Of a stretch of 64,000 nt of DNA, positions 37,546 to 48,657 are shown piece after piece (positions within the stretch are counted from its first letter, which is position 1; every line of letters starts with the position of its first letter). A program made the position numbers and the translations under genes. The notes beneath the pieces were generated by a model that saw nothing but the letters and a program-made list of their open reading frames with translations, made no database searches and had not been told where the DNA came from. Source of the stretch: an uncultured Clostridia bacterium (GTDB taxonomy: Bacteria > Bacillota > Clostridia > Christensenellales > Borkfalkiaceae); the NCBI GenBank assembly GCA_947630115.1, contig CANRGG010000006.1, forward strand, positions 1 to 64,000, in the 5' to 3' direction.

Positions 37546-40500
37546 ATGGGAAAAAGAGAACATCTTGACGAAGGATGGCACGAGATCAAAAACAAGCGGC
37601 GACCGAAAGTCCGGAAGGACAGGGAAAAGGGACCGCGCTTAAAGACCAAGCGCAAGATGAGGCGTTCGACGAAGATCGCAACGCTCTGTCTTGTCGTGTC
37701 GCTGCTCATCTGCGCATACAGTTTCGGGCTGGCGTTTTTCCGCGATCCTTCGCGCAATTCCGTCAATCTCGATTACGGTTCGGTCTCGAGAGAGGTCGAA
37801 AACGGCGAAGTTTATTCGGCGGAGGGCGGCTATTCGCCGATCGACATCTTCGCCCGGCTGAACTGGACCTTTTCGCGGCAGAAACGGTGGTACAGTGAGA
37901 TGCACGGCGTCGTCGATACCGTCATCCAGCAGGAGATCGAGACCTATAAACAGTACAACGACGGGATTTTGATCTCGGCGGATCTGACCCGCAGCTCGCT
38001 CGTGAGCGGCGCGAGCCAATTCTGCTATCTGAAAAACGAAGATCTCGTCATGTGGCGCAAGCCTGTAGGCGGTGCCTCGACCTATAACGGGCTCGGGACC
38101 GAATGGAAAACGGGGGAGCCCTACCGCATGATGACGATCAGCGGGGAGGACGGGTTCAAGGCGACGAACGGCCTGCCCGCCTACGAACTCAGCGTCTATG
38201 TCATCGAGGAGGAGACCGTCCTTCAAGCCTCCGAAGTCACCATGACCGAGGACGGACTCTATAAGATCACCTACGATCTGCGGCCGGATACCTGGCAGGA
38301 GGAGGACGAGAACGGGGCGATCGTCACGAAGGGCGCGACGGCGTACTATGCGAACCAGATGATCTTCACGGGCGGCCTTCCCGAAGCGCCCGTGTTCGAC
38401 GCTATCTCCGTTTCCTTTACTTATGACAGAAATTGGCGGGTCCACACCACGGAGATCCGCGAGTCTTACAACGCAAAATACGGGCCCATCGCGGCGGCAT
38501 GCGTCAGCACGTCCAAGACCGAATACGAATACGATACCGACCGGGCGGTCTCGGACGCCTATGAGAACTATTTCAAGCAGTATGTCAATTCTCCCGTCGA
38601 GAACCATCCGACGGAGAAGGAAGTGACGGCGCTCAACTGCCTTGCGGAGGCGTTTGGCTGCGTACTCACCGAGCCGACAAGTCTGAATGTCGATCTTACC
38701 CTCAACGATCGGCCGGTGAAGGGGGTCGTCAATCTTGATCTCGGCGGAATGGATCTTTCCGCGCTCGATCTTACCGCGGTCGAGGCGAAGGCGAAGATCG
38801 GCGCGCTGCGGCTCTGGGTGCAGGACGGCACGGCCTATGTCAACTACGGGGGACTGAAATTCCGCGTTGGGCTCGACGAGCTCATCTCGCTCTTCGGCGA
38901 CGCGGTGCAGCCCGCGGAAGGGGAGGACAGCGATTTGCTCGGCGCGCTCGCGGGCGGCGAATTCACCGTCGACGGCGACCGGGCGGAACTTTCTTCCCGG
39001 CTCCCGCTCGGGGACTTCGAACTTCCCGTCCGTTTTGTTTTCCGGCTGGACGAGGCGAAAACGGCCTCTTTGGAATGCGTCACGACCGAATTTTCCATTC
39101 AGGAGAAGCTGACGGTCGGCGCAAAACTCACCTTCGGCGACGAGATCCTCGAAGATCTCGAAGTCGCGGAGGAATATGCGGACATTTTGCCCTATGCAAG
39201 ATCGCTGGCCGAGCTCTTCGGCGGGGAGACGCTGCATGTGACGGCGGATTACGAGGCGGAAAACGTCTCGATCGGCGGCGGCTTCGATCTCAGGATCCAG
39301 GATGGCTTCGCGCTGAGCGGAGAGCTGACGGCGGAGCTGAACCTTCAGGGCATTACCCTCAAAAAGACGGTGACCGTCGGATATCTCGACGGCGTGATCT
39401 ATCTGGAACTCGACGGGATCAAACTTCGGGCGGACACGGAAGAGGCGATGGCGCTTCTTTCCTGGTATCTCGATCTTCCTTCGCTCTCCGTGGGGGAGAC
39501 CGATCTTTCCGAAGTTCTCTGCATGCTCCTTTCGGAGGAATTTGCGGGCAACTTCTCCTCGACGGAGAGCGAAAATACCCTCGTTCTTCTGGTCGAGGGA
39601 ACCGAACTTCTCCGCTCTTTCGGCGCCGATTTCGAACTCGGCGAGGTCAAACTTGCGCTCCGGGAGGGGGAACTTTCCGCGGAGGCGCTCGGCGCGAAGA
39701 TCTCGGTTCAACACGGCGAGCCCTTCTCGGTGGACACCGAGGGCTTCATCTCTATTCTGCCCTATGCGGAAGATCTCATCTCGCTGTTCGGGAACGATTA
39801 TCTGCGTCTCGGCGTCTCCTATACCGCCGAGGAGATCGGACTGTCTGTAACGGGACAGATCGACCTTAATCCCGCAACTGCCGCCGCAAAGGGCGCAGTG
39901 ACGCTCTCCTATCAGAGCTTCCAGAAAACGTTTGACGTTCAGTATGCAGCGGAGAAGGTCTATCTGGCGGCTGACGAATTAAAGATCTGCGTGCCCGTGA
40001 AGGACGCCGCCGATCTTCTGATCAAAGAATTGAATCTCTCCGCCGAAGATACCCCCGAGGCGAAAGAACTTCTCAACCGCGTCCTTGCGATGAACTTCGG
40101 CGAGCTTCTTTCGCTCAAAGAGAGCGGCGACGCGCTCTCCGTCCTCATCCACGGCACAAAACTTCTGGACGCGCTCGGCATTGGGTTCGAAGCGGGGGAA
40201 ATCGAACTTCGGATCTCCGACGCGCGGATCGACGTAACTGCATTTGGCGCCGAACTTTCGCTGGTTCCCGGCGAGGCATTTGCGCTCGACACGGAGGGCT
40301 ATCTCGACGTTCTTCCCTATGCCAAAGAGCTGATCGGTCTTTTCAAGAACGACGTGCTTGCTTTGCGGGCGAATTATTCGGGCGAAGCGCTTTCCATCGC
40401 GGCCGATCTTTCGCTTGATCTGAAAACGCTCACCGCCGCGGGCACGCTGGGGCTCGATTATAATTCGGCCCATAAAGATATCGGCGTGATCTACAAGGAC

Positions 40501-43500
40501 GGCGGGATTTATCTCTCGATCGACGGGCTGAAAATTTCGGCGAAGGTTGACGAGGCGATTGCGCTCGTTGGGCAGTTCATGGAAATTCCCGAGAGTGACG
40601 GTGAATCCAAGGACCTTTTGAAAGAGATTTTGACTCTGAATTTCAGCGAACTTGTACAGCTTTCGGAAGAGAATGATACACTCACCGCGGCAGTGAACGG
40701 GACTATGCTTTTGAACCTGTTTGGGCTGGATTTTGACCTTGGAACTGCGACCGTGAAGGTTTCGGAGGGCAAAGTTGATGTCGAGGTCCTTGGCGCGCAA
40801 ATTTCGATCACCGCAGGAAAGCCGTTTGACGTAGACACGACGGGTTACATCGACATTGTGAAATATGCGGCGACTGTCATCGAGATGATCCAGGGCGGTA
40901 TCCTGCGCGCGGACGTGAGCTATGAAACCGAAAATCTCGTGGTTGCAGGGGTGGTCGATTTTGAAATTGCAAGCTTGACTGCGAAAGCGAAACTTATACT
41001 TACATATAAAGAAGTAAGCAAGACTGCGGAAATCATCTACAAGGAGAATGCAATTTATCTGACCCTTGACGGCTTGAAGATTTCGGCGAAGGTTGACGAG
41101 GCAGTCGCACTCGTTGAACAGTTCATGGAGATCCCCGAGAGTGACGGCGAGTCCAAGGACCTTTTGAAGGAAATTCTTTCCCTTGACTTCGGCGAGTTTG
41201 TGCAGCTTTCGGAAGAGAATGACATCCTCACTGCGGCAGTGGACGGGCCTATGCTTTTGAACTTGTTCGGGCTTGACTTTGACCTTGGAACCTCGACGGT
41301 GAAGGTTTCGGAGGGCAAAATCGACGTTGAGGCCCTTGGCGCACATATTACCGTGACCGCAGGCGAGCCGTTTGAGGCCGACACGACGGGTTACATCGAC
41401 ATTGTGAAATATGCGGCGACTGTCATTGAAATGATCCAGGGCGGATATTTGACAGCCAACGTCAATTACACGACCGAAAATAAAAATCTCACGGTTGCCG
41501 GTACGGTCGACTTTGAAATTGCAAGTTTGACGGCGAAAGCGGAACTTACGCTTACATATAAAGAAGTAAGCAAGACTGCGAAGATCATCTACAAGGATAA
41601 TGCAATTTATCTCACGATCGACGGGTTGAAGATCTCGGCGAAAGTCGACGAGGCGATTGCGCTCGTTGGGCAGTTCATGGAGATCCCCGAGAGTGACGGC
41701 GAGTCCAAGGACCTTTTGAAGGAAATTTTGTCTTTGAACTTCGGCGACCTTGTGAACCTTTCGGAAGAGAATGACATCCTCACCGCGGCAGTGAACGGCA
41801 CAGCACTTTTGAACTTGTTCGGATTGGATTTTGACCTTGGAACTGCGACCGTTCAGATTTCGGAGGACAGAATTGACGTTTCCGCTCTCGGGGCGCAAAT
41901 TTCGATCACTGCAGGCGAGCCGTTCAGTGTTGAAACGGACGGTTATATCGACATCGTGAAATATGCGGCAACTGTCATCGAGATGATCCAGGGCGGGGTT
42001 TTGAAAGCCAACGTCAGTTACACGACCGAAAATAAAAACCTTGCGGTTACCGGCACGGTCGATTTCGAGATCAAGAGTTTGACGGCGAAAGCAACTCTCA
42101 CGCTCACTTACCAGGGTGCAAGCAAAACTGCGGAGATCATTTACAAAGACGGCGAAATTTTCCTCGCAATCGACGGCTTGAAGATCTCGGCGAAAGTCGA
42201 CGAGGCGATTGCGCTCGTTGGGCAGTTCATGGAGATCCCCGAGAGTGACGGCGAGTCCAAGGACCTTTTGAAGGAAATCCTTTCGTTGAACTTTGGCGAC
42301 CTTGTGAACCTTTCGGAGGAAAACGACACTTTGACGGCTACGGTGAACGGCACGGCACTTTTGAACCTGTTCGGGCTGGATTTTGACCTTAAAACCGCGA
42401 CCGTTCAGATTTCGGAGGGCAAAATCGACGTTGAGGTCCTTGGCGCACATATTACCGTGACCGCAGGCGAACCGTTCGACGCGGACACGACGGGATACAT
42501 CGATATTGTGAAATATGCGGCGACGGTCATTGAAATGATCCAGGGCGGCACTCTCCGCGTGGGTGTGAGCTATGAAACCGAAAACCTTGCGGTTACCGGC
42601 ACGGTCGATTTTGAAATTGAGAGCTTGACTGCGAAAGCGGAACTTACGCTTACGTATAAGGAAGTAAGTAAGACCGCGAAGATAATTTACAAAAATGGCG
42701 AAATTTTCCTTGCAATCGACGGGTTGAAGATCTCGGCAAAGGTCGAGGAAGCGATTGCGCTCGTCAAACAAGTCATGGGGGTATCCGAAAGCGATAAAGA
42801 GTCGAGAGACCTTTTGAAAGAAATTTTGTCTCTGAATTTTGGCGAACTTGTACAGCTTTCGGAAGAAAACGACACCCTCACCGCGGCAGTGGACGGGACT
42901 GCGCTTTTGAACCTGTTCGGGTTGGATTTCGACCTCGGCAAGGCAACCGTTCAGTTTTCGGAGGGCAAAATCGACGTTGAGGCCCTTGGCGCGCATATTA
43001 CCGTGACCGCAGGGAAGCCTTTCAGCGTTGAAACGACGGGATACATCGATATTGTGAAATATGCCGCGACCGTCATTGAGATGATCCAAGGCGGCGTGTT
43101 GAAGGCTAACGTCAGTTACACGACCGAAAATGGAAATCTTTCGGTTACCGGTACGGTCGATTTCGAAATCGAGAGTTTGACGGCGAAGGCGATACTCACG
43201 CTTACTTATCAAGGCGCGAGTAAGACCGCGGAGATCATTTATAAAGATAATGTAATATATCTCGCGATCGACGGGCTGAAAATCTCGGCGAAACTCAAAG
43301 AAGAAAAAGGCGAGGAAGCAGAGGTCGAGGAAGCGGTTGAACTGGTTGGGCAATCTATTGGGGTTTCTGAAAGCGATGAAGAGTCGAAGGATCTTTTGAA
43401 GGAAATCCTCTCGCTCGACTTCGGAAAACTTGTGCAGCTTTCGGAAAAAGATAATACCTTGACGGCTGCGGTAAACGGCACTGCGCTGTTGAACTTGTTC

Positions 43501-46500
43501 GGGTTGGATTTTGACCTTGGAACTGCGACCGTTCAGATTTCGGAGGGCCGGATTGACGTTGAGGCCCTTGGCGCACATATCACCGTGACCGCAGGCGAGC
43601 CGTTTGAGGCCGACACGACGGGTTATATTGATATTGTGAAATATGCGGTGACTGTCATCGAGATGATCCAGGGCGACGTTCTCCGCGCGGGCGTGAACTA
43701 CGAAACCGAAAATCTTGCGGTTGCAGGGGCGGTCGATTTTGAAATTGCAAGCGTGACTGCAAAAGCGAAACTTATGCTTACTTATCAAGGAGTAAGCAAG
43801 ACGGCAGAAGTTATTTACAAAGAAAATGCAATTTTCCTTGCGATCGACGGACTGAAGATTTCGGCGAAGATCGAGGAAGCGATCGCTCTTGTCGGAAAAA
43901 TTATGGATATCCCTGAGAGCGATGAAGAGTCCAAGGACCTTTTGAAGGAAATCCTCTCGCTCGACTTCGGAAAACTTGTGCAGCTTTCGGAGTCGGAAGA
44001 GAACGACACGCTTACCGCGGCAGTGAACGGGACTATGCTTTTGAACCTGTTCGGATTGAATTTTAACTTTGGAACTGCGACGGTGAAGATCTCGGACGGC
44101 AAAATCGACGTCGATGCCCTTGGCGCACATATTACCGTGACCGCAGGCGAGCCGTTCGATGTTGAAACGGACGGTTATCTCGACATCATGCCGGTGGCGA
44201 AGAAGATCGCGGAGATCGTCAGCGCGAAGGCGATCACGCTGCGCGGCGTCGTGACCGTCAAGGTAAATGAGGAGGAGATCGCCCTCGAGATCCGGAACGG
44301 CACGATTAGCTGGGCGGAGGGCTTCAAGTTCTATCTCGATGCAACGCTGTCCGCAGGCGGGACCGCGCACGATCTGAAACTCTACGCCGATTCGGAAAAG
44401 GTGAAGATCGTCTACGGCGAAACGGGGGCGGAGCTCGTCTTTGCAGATCTCGACGATCTCGAAGAGAAATTCCTCGATGTCTATGAAAGATTGCGCGAAA
44501 TCGTCGGAAAGGCGATCGTGACAAAGGACGGCGGAAATCCGCTGCCGAAGGCAGACTCGCTCTCGGAGCTTCTGCAAAGCGTTCTCGGAAAGATCGAGGA
44601 CACGGCCTCGAAGCAGGGCAGCGAGAGCCTCGCCCAGCTTTTGGAGGCGCTCAAAAACAGCGGCTTGCTGTCGGGCGCGGCGGACGGGCTCGCGAAAGAA
44701 GAAATTGGCAAAAAGATCGACTTTTCTAAAATTTTGAACGAACTCATGCTCGCCTCCTTGCGGGAAGAACAGGGCAGGATCGTCGTGAGCGCAAAGGGAT
44801 TGGAGCTCGGGCTCGATACCAATCTCGTAACACTCGACGAAACCCTTCCCAAAATGCTGCGGGCGGACGTCTCCTATTCGGGCGAGAACTTCTCTCTGAA
44901 ACGAAGCACGCTCTATCTCTGCGCGCCCAAGAGTTTCCCCGAAATGCCGGAGATCCCTTATCTCGGCTTTGAGGATTACTGCGAACTTCTCGATTTCCTC
45001 GGCGCGACGGCGCAGACCCTTGCGGAAGAGGACGTCGGATTGTCCCTTTCGGGCCAGGTCCTTTCGACGGCGCCCGAATATCGGGACGCGGGCGGTGTGC
45101 AGTATACGTTCGACGCGACGGTGAATTACTTCTCCGGCACGGAGACCGTAAACGGGAAGAAAGTCGGTAAGTTCCCCTTCACGATCAATCTTCAAAATAA
45201 GAGCGTCTCGGTCAATTCCGACCTCTATCTCAAAGTACATCTCACGCTTGAAAGTAAGGTCGAAGAGTGTCTCTATCTCGATCTTTACATCATGGATATG
45301 GATCCGAGCGGAAAGAGCGACGGAAAGCTCGACTTCTTCGTCTCCATTTCCAAATATAAGAGCGGAGATCCGAACTATCAGCCGCTCAGCTTCTATGCGC
45401 CCGCAAGCGAGGTCAAATCCCTTCTTTCGGCGGCGTGCATTTTGCTCGGCGTGGACAATGAGATCGTGCGCGATTTCCTGATCGAAACAGGATTGACGGC
45501 GGAGACCCGCGAGGAGCTCCAGGCGATCGGCGACAGCTTGCAGCTCGGCTCGATCATCTCGGGCCTGATCGGCGGAAACGAGGAGAAAGAGCCCGCGATC
45601 GCTCGCATTGCGGCAGAAGAGACTTTGAAAAAGAACTATCTCAAACAGTTTGCATTCGCGCCGGAGCGCGGGGAAGAAGGGAAGATCCTCGGCAACACCC
45701 TTTCGGTCGTCCTCAACGGGCCAGCGATCTATGGCAATGCCGACGCGAAAGATCTTGAGATCACCCTGCAAAAGGAAGGCGAGAGCTTTGTCTCCTCCCA
45801 TCTCACGGGGGTCAATCTTCAGAATGTGACCGCAGGCGAAAAGACCGTCTCGCTCGATCTCGACTTCACCTATGAAAAGGTTCCGGACAGCGACAAGAAG
45901 GCGTTGAGCGTCACATACAACTTCGACGGCTTGGAGCGGCTCATCAGTTCGATCGCAAAGAGCGCAACGCACGACGCAACGAACGAGGAGATCATCTCGG
46001 GCGAAGCGGAAGAACACGACTATGTTCTGAACAAGACCTACTATATTGACGGCAAAGCAAATGTTTCCGCACTTCTGTTCCTCAAAGCTGAGGTCAAGAT
46101 CATCGCGATCTCGGTCACGATCGACGAGGAGAACAAAGTCGCGGTCAATCTCCGTCTCGAATATGACGGCATTGTCGGCGTAATCAATGGTCACTCTACG
46201 GTCGATATCACGATCAAGGACGGCATGGTCTATATGAAGCGCGTCCAGACGACCTATTATGAGTTCCATCTTTTCCAGAGCAGTTGGCCGGAATACGATA
46301 CGCCCATTACGATTTATCGCGTGACGACGCTCGATAATTTCTTCACCGATATTCTGAAACATCTCGGCTATCTTCTCAATCTCACCGAAACGATCCAGAA
46401 CCAGATCGACAAAACCGAGCCCGCGCAGCCTCAGGACACCACGAGCACCGATTACGGCTCGCTTGTCTCGAAATATCTTAGCGGCTATTCCTGCACCCAT

Positions 46501-47922
46501 CAGGAAGGCGGGAAGGACACCTGGACGGTCAAAATGAACGGCAATGAGCTCACGGACGGCGTTTTGAGCGAGATCGGCATTACCTTCACGGCGGACCCGG
46601 ACGATATCGTCAGAGATCTGCACGTTTCGACGAGCCTTTACTCGTTCGTCAATCTCGAACTCGATCTCAACTGGAAGAACCCGAGATCGGCGAAGAATTA
46701 TACGGGCGACAGGACCGATAAAACGTTTGCCGACAAGCTCGCGGATGAGGAAAACGGGATCGGCGCGGGGCTCAAAATCCACGACTTTACGCAGGAGAGC
46801 TTCGTCGAGTTCGTCGAAGGGACGATCGGCTATTCCTATCGGAAATACAATGGCGGCGGAACGGAAAGTCTTGGCTCTGCGCACATCTACTATAAGACGA
46901 ACGACAAAAAACTTCTCAACGAGCCGAAGGCGCCCGATCTGAAAAAATATGACGACGGGCATGAGTTCTATCTCGAATGGGACGCAGGGTTCTGCCATGT
47001 GGGGAGCGTGCTTCCGGACAATGCCCAGAACACCGCGACGCAGAAACCGTACCTTTATGATGTCACGTTTGTTACCGACAAGGAGCAGGCGGGCGATTTG
47101 ACGGGAAATTACAGCTGGCAGCAAAGCGGCGAGAAATCCACCTTTACGGCGAAGATGAAGTACAATTCTCAGGTCAAGTTCTCCGCAAATGGCAAGGAAG
47201 TCAAGAGCCAGAAGATTACGCAAAATGAGACGATCGTACTTCCCAAGGCTTCGGATTATAAAGACGGCGCGGCGGGCATTTGGAACCTCGACTCGTTCAC
47301 GATCGAAGAAGCGCAGTTTACGGCGTTCTATCCGCTCACGGTGCGCTATATAAGCGTGATCGCCTATAATGCGAGTTCGTCGCACCCCGCGAATACGTCT
47401 TACGACGTTGAAGTGAAAGACAGCGATTACACGCTGATCCAGCCGACGGCGAACGGATACACCTTCCTTGGTTGGTTTACGAAGGATGGCGGAGATTGGC
47501 GCGAGGCGAAGGAGATTTCGAGTACGACGGTGATTGACGGCAAGCTGACGCTCGAAGTTGAAGCGTTGTGGATGAGCGATTTCAGCATTGCGATCGAAGC
47601 AAATAGAACTTCGAAATGGCTTACATTTACGCATACAATTAAGGGTACGATTTCGGGCGGACAGCTCGTTGGAGCATTTGCAAACGAGGCAACAGTTTCG
47701 ACCGAATACAAATTCTATGTCGATAATGATCAAAATTACACGGAAGGGAAGAAGGACGCAGGAAAGACATTTAATAACTACACAAAATCCTATACGGATA
47801 GTTCTATTAAGAACAGTGTATTAACGACCGCACCTTGTGCGCATGTCGTAGCGACACTTACATTTCGTTGCGGGGACATCATAATTTCGAGAACAGCTCA
47901 TAATTTCCATTTCTATCGTTAA
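37546..47922 (+). CDS. Giant anchored/secreted repeat protein (about 3458 aa)
   Basis: SD GGGGAGA before ATG 37546; basic N-terminus then TM STKIATLCLVVSLLICAYSFGLAFF; long tandem repeat domain; C-terminal GYTFLGWFT InlB-B/Flg_new-like module. Confidence 0.93.
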   Translation: MGKREHLDEGWHEIKNKRRPKVRKDREKGPRLKTKRKMRRSTKIATLCLVVSLLICAYSFGLAFFRDPSRNSVNLDYGSVSREVENGEVYSAEGGYSPIDIFARLNWTFSRQKRWYSEMHGVVDTVIQQEIETYKQYNDGILISADLTRSSLVSGASQFCYLKNEDLVMWRKPVGGASTYNGLGTEWKTGEPYRMMTISGEDGFKATNGLPAYELSVYVIEEETVLQASEVTMTEDGLYKITYDLRPDTWQEEDENGAIVTKGATAYYANQMIFTGGLPEAPVFDAISVSFTYDRNWRVHTTEIRESYNAKYGPIAAACVSTSKTEYEYDTDRAVSDAYENYFKQYVNSPVENHPTEKEVTALNCLAEAFGCVLTEPTSLNVDLTLNDRPVKGVVNLDLGGMDLSALDLTAVEAKAKIGALRLWVQDGTAYVNYGGLKFRVGLDELISLFGDAVQPAEGEDSDLLGALAGGEFTVDGDRAELSSRLPLGDFELPVRFVFRLDEAKTASLECVTTEFSIQEKLTVGAKLTFGDEILEDLEVAEEYADILPYARSLAELFGGETLHVTADYEAENVSIGGGFDLRIQDGFALSGELTAELNLQGITLKKTVTVGYLDGVIYLELDGIKLRADTEEAMALLSWYLDLPSLSVGETDLSEVLCMLLSEEFAGNFSSTESENTLVLLVEGTELLRSFGADFELGEVKLALREGELSAEALGAKISVQHGEPFSVDTEGFISILPYAEDLISLFGNDYLRLGVSYTAEEIGLSVTGQIDLNPATAAAKGAVTLSYQSFQKTFDVQYAAEKVYLAADELKICVPVKDAADLLIKELNLSAEDTPEAKELLNRVLAMNFGELLSLKESGDALSVLIHGTKLLDALGIGFEAGEIELRISDARIDVTAFGAELSLVPGEAFALDTEGYLDVLPYAKELIGLFKNDVLALRANYSGEALSIAADLSLDLKTLTAAGTLGLDYNSAHKDIGVIYKDGGIYLSIDGLKISAKVDEAIALVGQFMEIPESDGESKDLLKEILTLNFSELVQLSEENDTLTAAVNGTMLLNLFGLDFDLGTATVKVSEGKVDVEVLGAQISITAGKPFDVDTTGYIDIVKYAATVIEMIQGGILRADVSYETENLVVAGVVDFEIASLTAKAKLILTYKEVSKTAEIIYKENAIYLTLDGLKISAKVDEAVALVEQFMEIPESDGESKDLLKEILSLDFGEFVQLSEENDILTAAVDGPMLLNLFGLDFDLGTSTVKVSEGKIDVEALGAHITVTAGEPFEADTTGYIDIVKYAATVIEMIQGGYLTANVNYTTENKNLTVAGTVDFEIASLTAKAELTLTYKEVSKTAKIIYKDNAIYLTIDGLKISAKVDEAIALVGQFMEIPESDGESKDLLKEILSLNFGDLVNLSEENDILTAAVNGTALLNLFGLDFDLGTATVQISEDRIDVSALGAQISITAGEPFSVETDGYIDIVKYAATVIEMIQGGVLKANVSYTTENKNLAVTGTVDFEIKSLTAKATLTLTYQGASKTAEIIYKDGEIFLAIDGLKISAKVDEAIALVGQFMEIPESDGESKDLLKEILSLNFGDLVNLSEENDTLTATVNGTALLNLFGLDFDLKTATVQISEGKIDVEVLGAHITVTAGEPFDADTTGYIDIVKYAATVIEMIQGGTLRVGVSYETENLAVTGTVDFEIESLTAKAELTLTYKEVSKTAKIIYKNGEIFLAIDGLKISAKVEEAIALVKQVMGVSESDKESRDLLKEILSLNFGELVQLSEENDTLTAAVDGTALLNLFGLDFDLGKATVQFSEGKIDVEALGAHITVTAGKPFSVETTGYIDIVKYAATVIEMIQGGVLKANVSYTTENGNLSVTGTVDFEIESLTAKAILTLTYQGASKTAEIIYKDNVIYLAIDGLKISAKLKEEKGEEAEVEEAVELVGQSIGVSESDEESKDLLKEILSLDFGKLVQLSEKDNTLTAAVNGTALLNLFGLDFDLGTATVQISEGRIDVEALGAHITVTAGEPFEADTTGYIDIVKYAVTVIEMIQGDVLRAGVNYETENLAVAGAVDFEIASVTAKAKLMLTYQGVSKTAEVIYKENAIFLAIDGLKISAKIEEAIALVGKIMDIPESDEESKDLLKEILSLDFGKLVQLSESEENDTLTAAVNGTMLLNLFGLNFNFGTATVKISDGKIDVDALGAHITVTAGEPFDVETDGYLDIMPVAKKIAEIVSAKAITLRGVVTVKVNEEEIALEIRNGTISWAEGFKFYLDATLSAGGTAHDLKLYADSEKVKIVYGETGAELVFADLDDLEEKFLDVYERLREIVGKAIVTKDGGNPLPKADSLSELLQSVLGKIEDTASKQGSESLAQLLEALKNSGLLSGAADGLAKEEIGKKIDFSKILNELMLASLREEQGRIVVSAKGLELGLDTNLVTLDETLPKMLRADVSYSGENFSLKRSTLYLCAPKSFPEMPEIPYLGFEDYCELLDFLGATAQTLAEEDVGLSLSGQVLSTAPEYRDAGGVQYTFDATVNYFSGTETVNGKKVGKFPFTINLQNKSVSVNSDLYLKVHLTLESKVEECLYLDLYIMDMDPSGKSDGKLDFFVSISKYKSGDPNYQPLSFYAPASEVKSLLSAACILLGVDNEIVRDFLIETGLTAETREELQAIGDSLQLGSIISGLIGGNEEKEPAIARIAAEETLKKNYLKQFAFAPERGEEGKILGNTLSVVLNGPAIYGNADAKDLEITLQKEGESFVSSHLTGVNLQNVTAGEKTVSLDLDFTYEKVPDSDKKALSVTYNFDGLERLISSIAKSATHDATNEEIISGEAEEHDYVLNKTYYIDGKANVSALLFLKAEVKIIAISVTIDEENKVAVNLRLEYDGIVGVINGHSTVDITIKDGMVYMKRVQTTYYEFHLFQSSWPEYDTPITIYRVTTLDNFFTDILKHLGYLLNLTETIQNQIDKTEPAQPQDTTSTDYGSLVSKYLSGYSCTHQEGGKDTWTVKMNGNELTDGVLSEIGITFTADPDDIVRDLHVSTSLYSFVNLELDLNWKNPRSAKNYTGDRTDKTFADKLADEENGIGAGLKIHDFTQESFVEFVEGTIGYSYRKYNGGGTESLGSAHIYYKTNDKKLLNEPKAPDLKKYDDGHEFYLEWDAGFCHVGSVLPDNAQNTATQKPYLYDVTFVTDKEQAGDLTGNYSWQQSGEKSTFTAKMKYNSQVKFSANGKEVKSQKITQNETIVLPKASDYKDGAAGIWNLDSFTIEEAQFTAFYPLTVRYISVIAYNASSSHPANTSYDVEVKDSDYTLIQPTANGYTFLGWFTKDGGDWREAKEISSTTVIDGKLTLEVEALWMSDFSIAIEANRTSKWLTFTHTIKGTISGGQLVGAFANEATVSTEYKFYVDNDQNYTEGKKDAGKTFNNYTKSYTDSSIKNSVLTTAPCAHVVATLTFRCGDIIISRTAHNFHFYR
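40525..44165 (+). repeat. Seven tandem coding repeats of 546-576 bp (182-192 aa)
   Basis: Start glycine codon of DGLKISAKVDEA at 40525, 41071, 41623, 42175, 42721, 43273, 43849; strongly conserved at DNA level; diverged copies precede. Confidence 0.92.
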
Positions 47923-47941
47923 GATTTTAATTTCAAAACAA

Positions 47942-47972
47942 GGCGCGGCTTTGCAGAATGCAAAGCCGCGCC
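47942..47972. terminator. Bidirectional terminator between giant gene and ung
   Basis: GGCGCGGCTTTGC-AGAAT-GCAAAGCCGCGCC. Confidence 0.85.
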
Positions 47973-47988
47973 GTTTCTTATCAAAATC

Positions 47989-48657
47989 TTATTCGTTCAA
48001 ATTCCAGTCGATGGGGGCAAGCCCGTGGGCTTTTAAGTAATCGTTCGTCTTGGAAAAATGCCGGCAGCCGAAAAATCCGTTATAGGCGGACAGCGGCGAC
48101 GGATGTGCGCATTCCAAAATCAGATGTTTTTTGCGGTCGATGAGCTCCGCCTTTCTCCGCGCGTTCCCGCCCCATAAAAGAAACACCAAATGCTCCTTTT
48201 CCCGGCTCAGAAGGGAGATCACAGAGTCGGTGAACCAGCTCCAACCGCAATTTGCGTGACTGTTTGCAACGTGCTCCCGCACCGAGAGCGACGTGTTCAA
48301 AAGCAGCACGCCTTCCTTCGCCCATTTCGTGAGATCTCCCGAAGCGGGCGGGGGGAATCCCAGATCGTCTTTCAGCTCTTTGAGCATGTTTTCAAGCGAC
48401 GGCGGCTTTTTCACCCCTTCCTTCACCGAAAAACACAGCCCGTGCGCCTGTCCCGGCTCATGGTAGGGGTCCTGCCCCAACAAAACGACCCGCACCTTCT
48501 CAAAGGGAGTATAGCGGAAGCAGTTGAAAAGGTCGTACATATCGGGATAGACGACAAAATGAGAGTATTCGTATTTGAGAAATTCCCGGATCTTCAGATA
48601 GCGCCCGTCCGCAAAGAGGGGGGCAAGCGGTCCGTTCCAATCGCCGAGGTCAATCAT
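47989..48657 (-). CDS. ung: Uracil-DNA glycosylase
   Basis: VVLLGQDPYHEPGQAHGLCFSV, LLNTSLSVREHVANSH, LWGGNARRK, AHPSPLSAYNGFFGCRHFS. Confidence 0.97.
   Translation of the reverse strand: MIDLGDWNGPLAPLFADGRYLKIREFLKYEYSHFVVYPDMYDLFNCFRYTPFEKVRVVLLGQDPYHEPGQAHGLCFSVKEGVKKPPSLENMLKELKDDLGFPPPASGDLTKWAKEGVLLLNTSLSVREHVANSHANCGWSWFTDSVISLLSREKEHLVFLLWGGNARRKAELIDRKKHLILECAHPSPLSAYNGFFGCRHFSKTNDYLKAHGLAPIDWNLNE

Noticed and set aside
40525-44165. CRISPR-like interpretation of the periodic repeats
   Set aside because: Period is 546-576 bp within one open reading frame; protein-coding repeats, no short repeat-spacer architecture
39979-47733. 2584-aa minus-strand ORF antisense to the giant gene
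   Set aside because: Shadow ORF mirroring the plus-strand repeats; no start signals or recognisable domain
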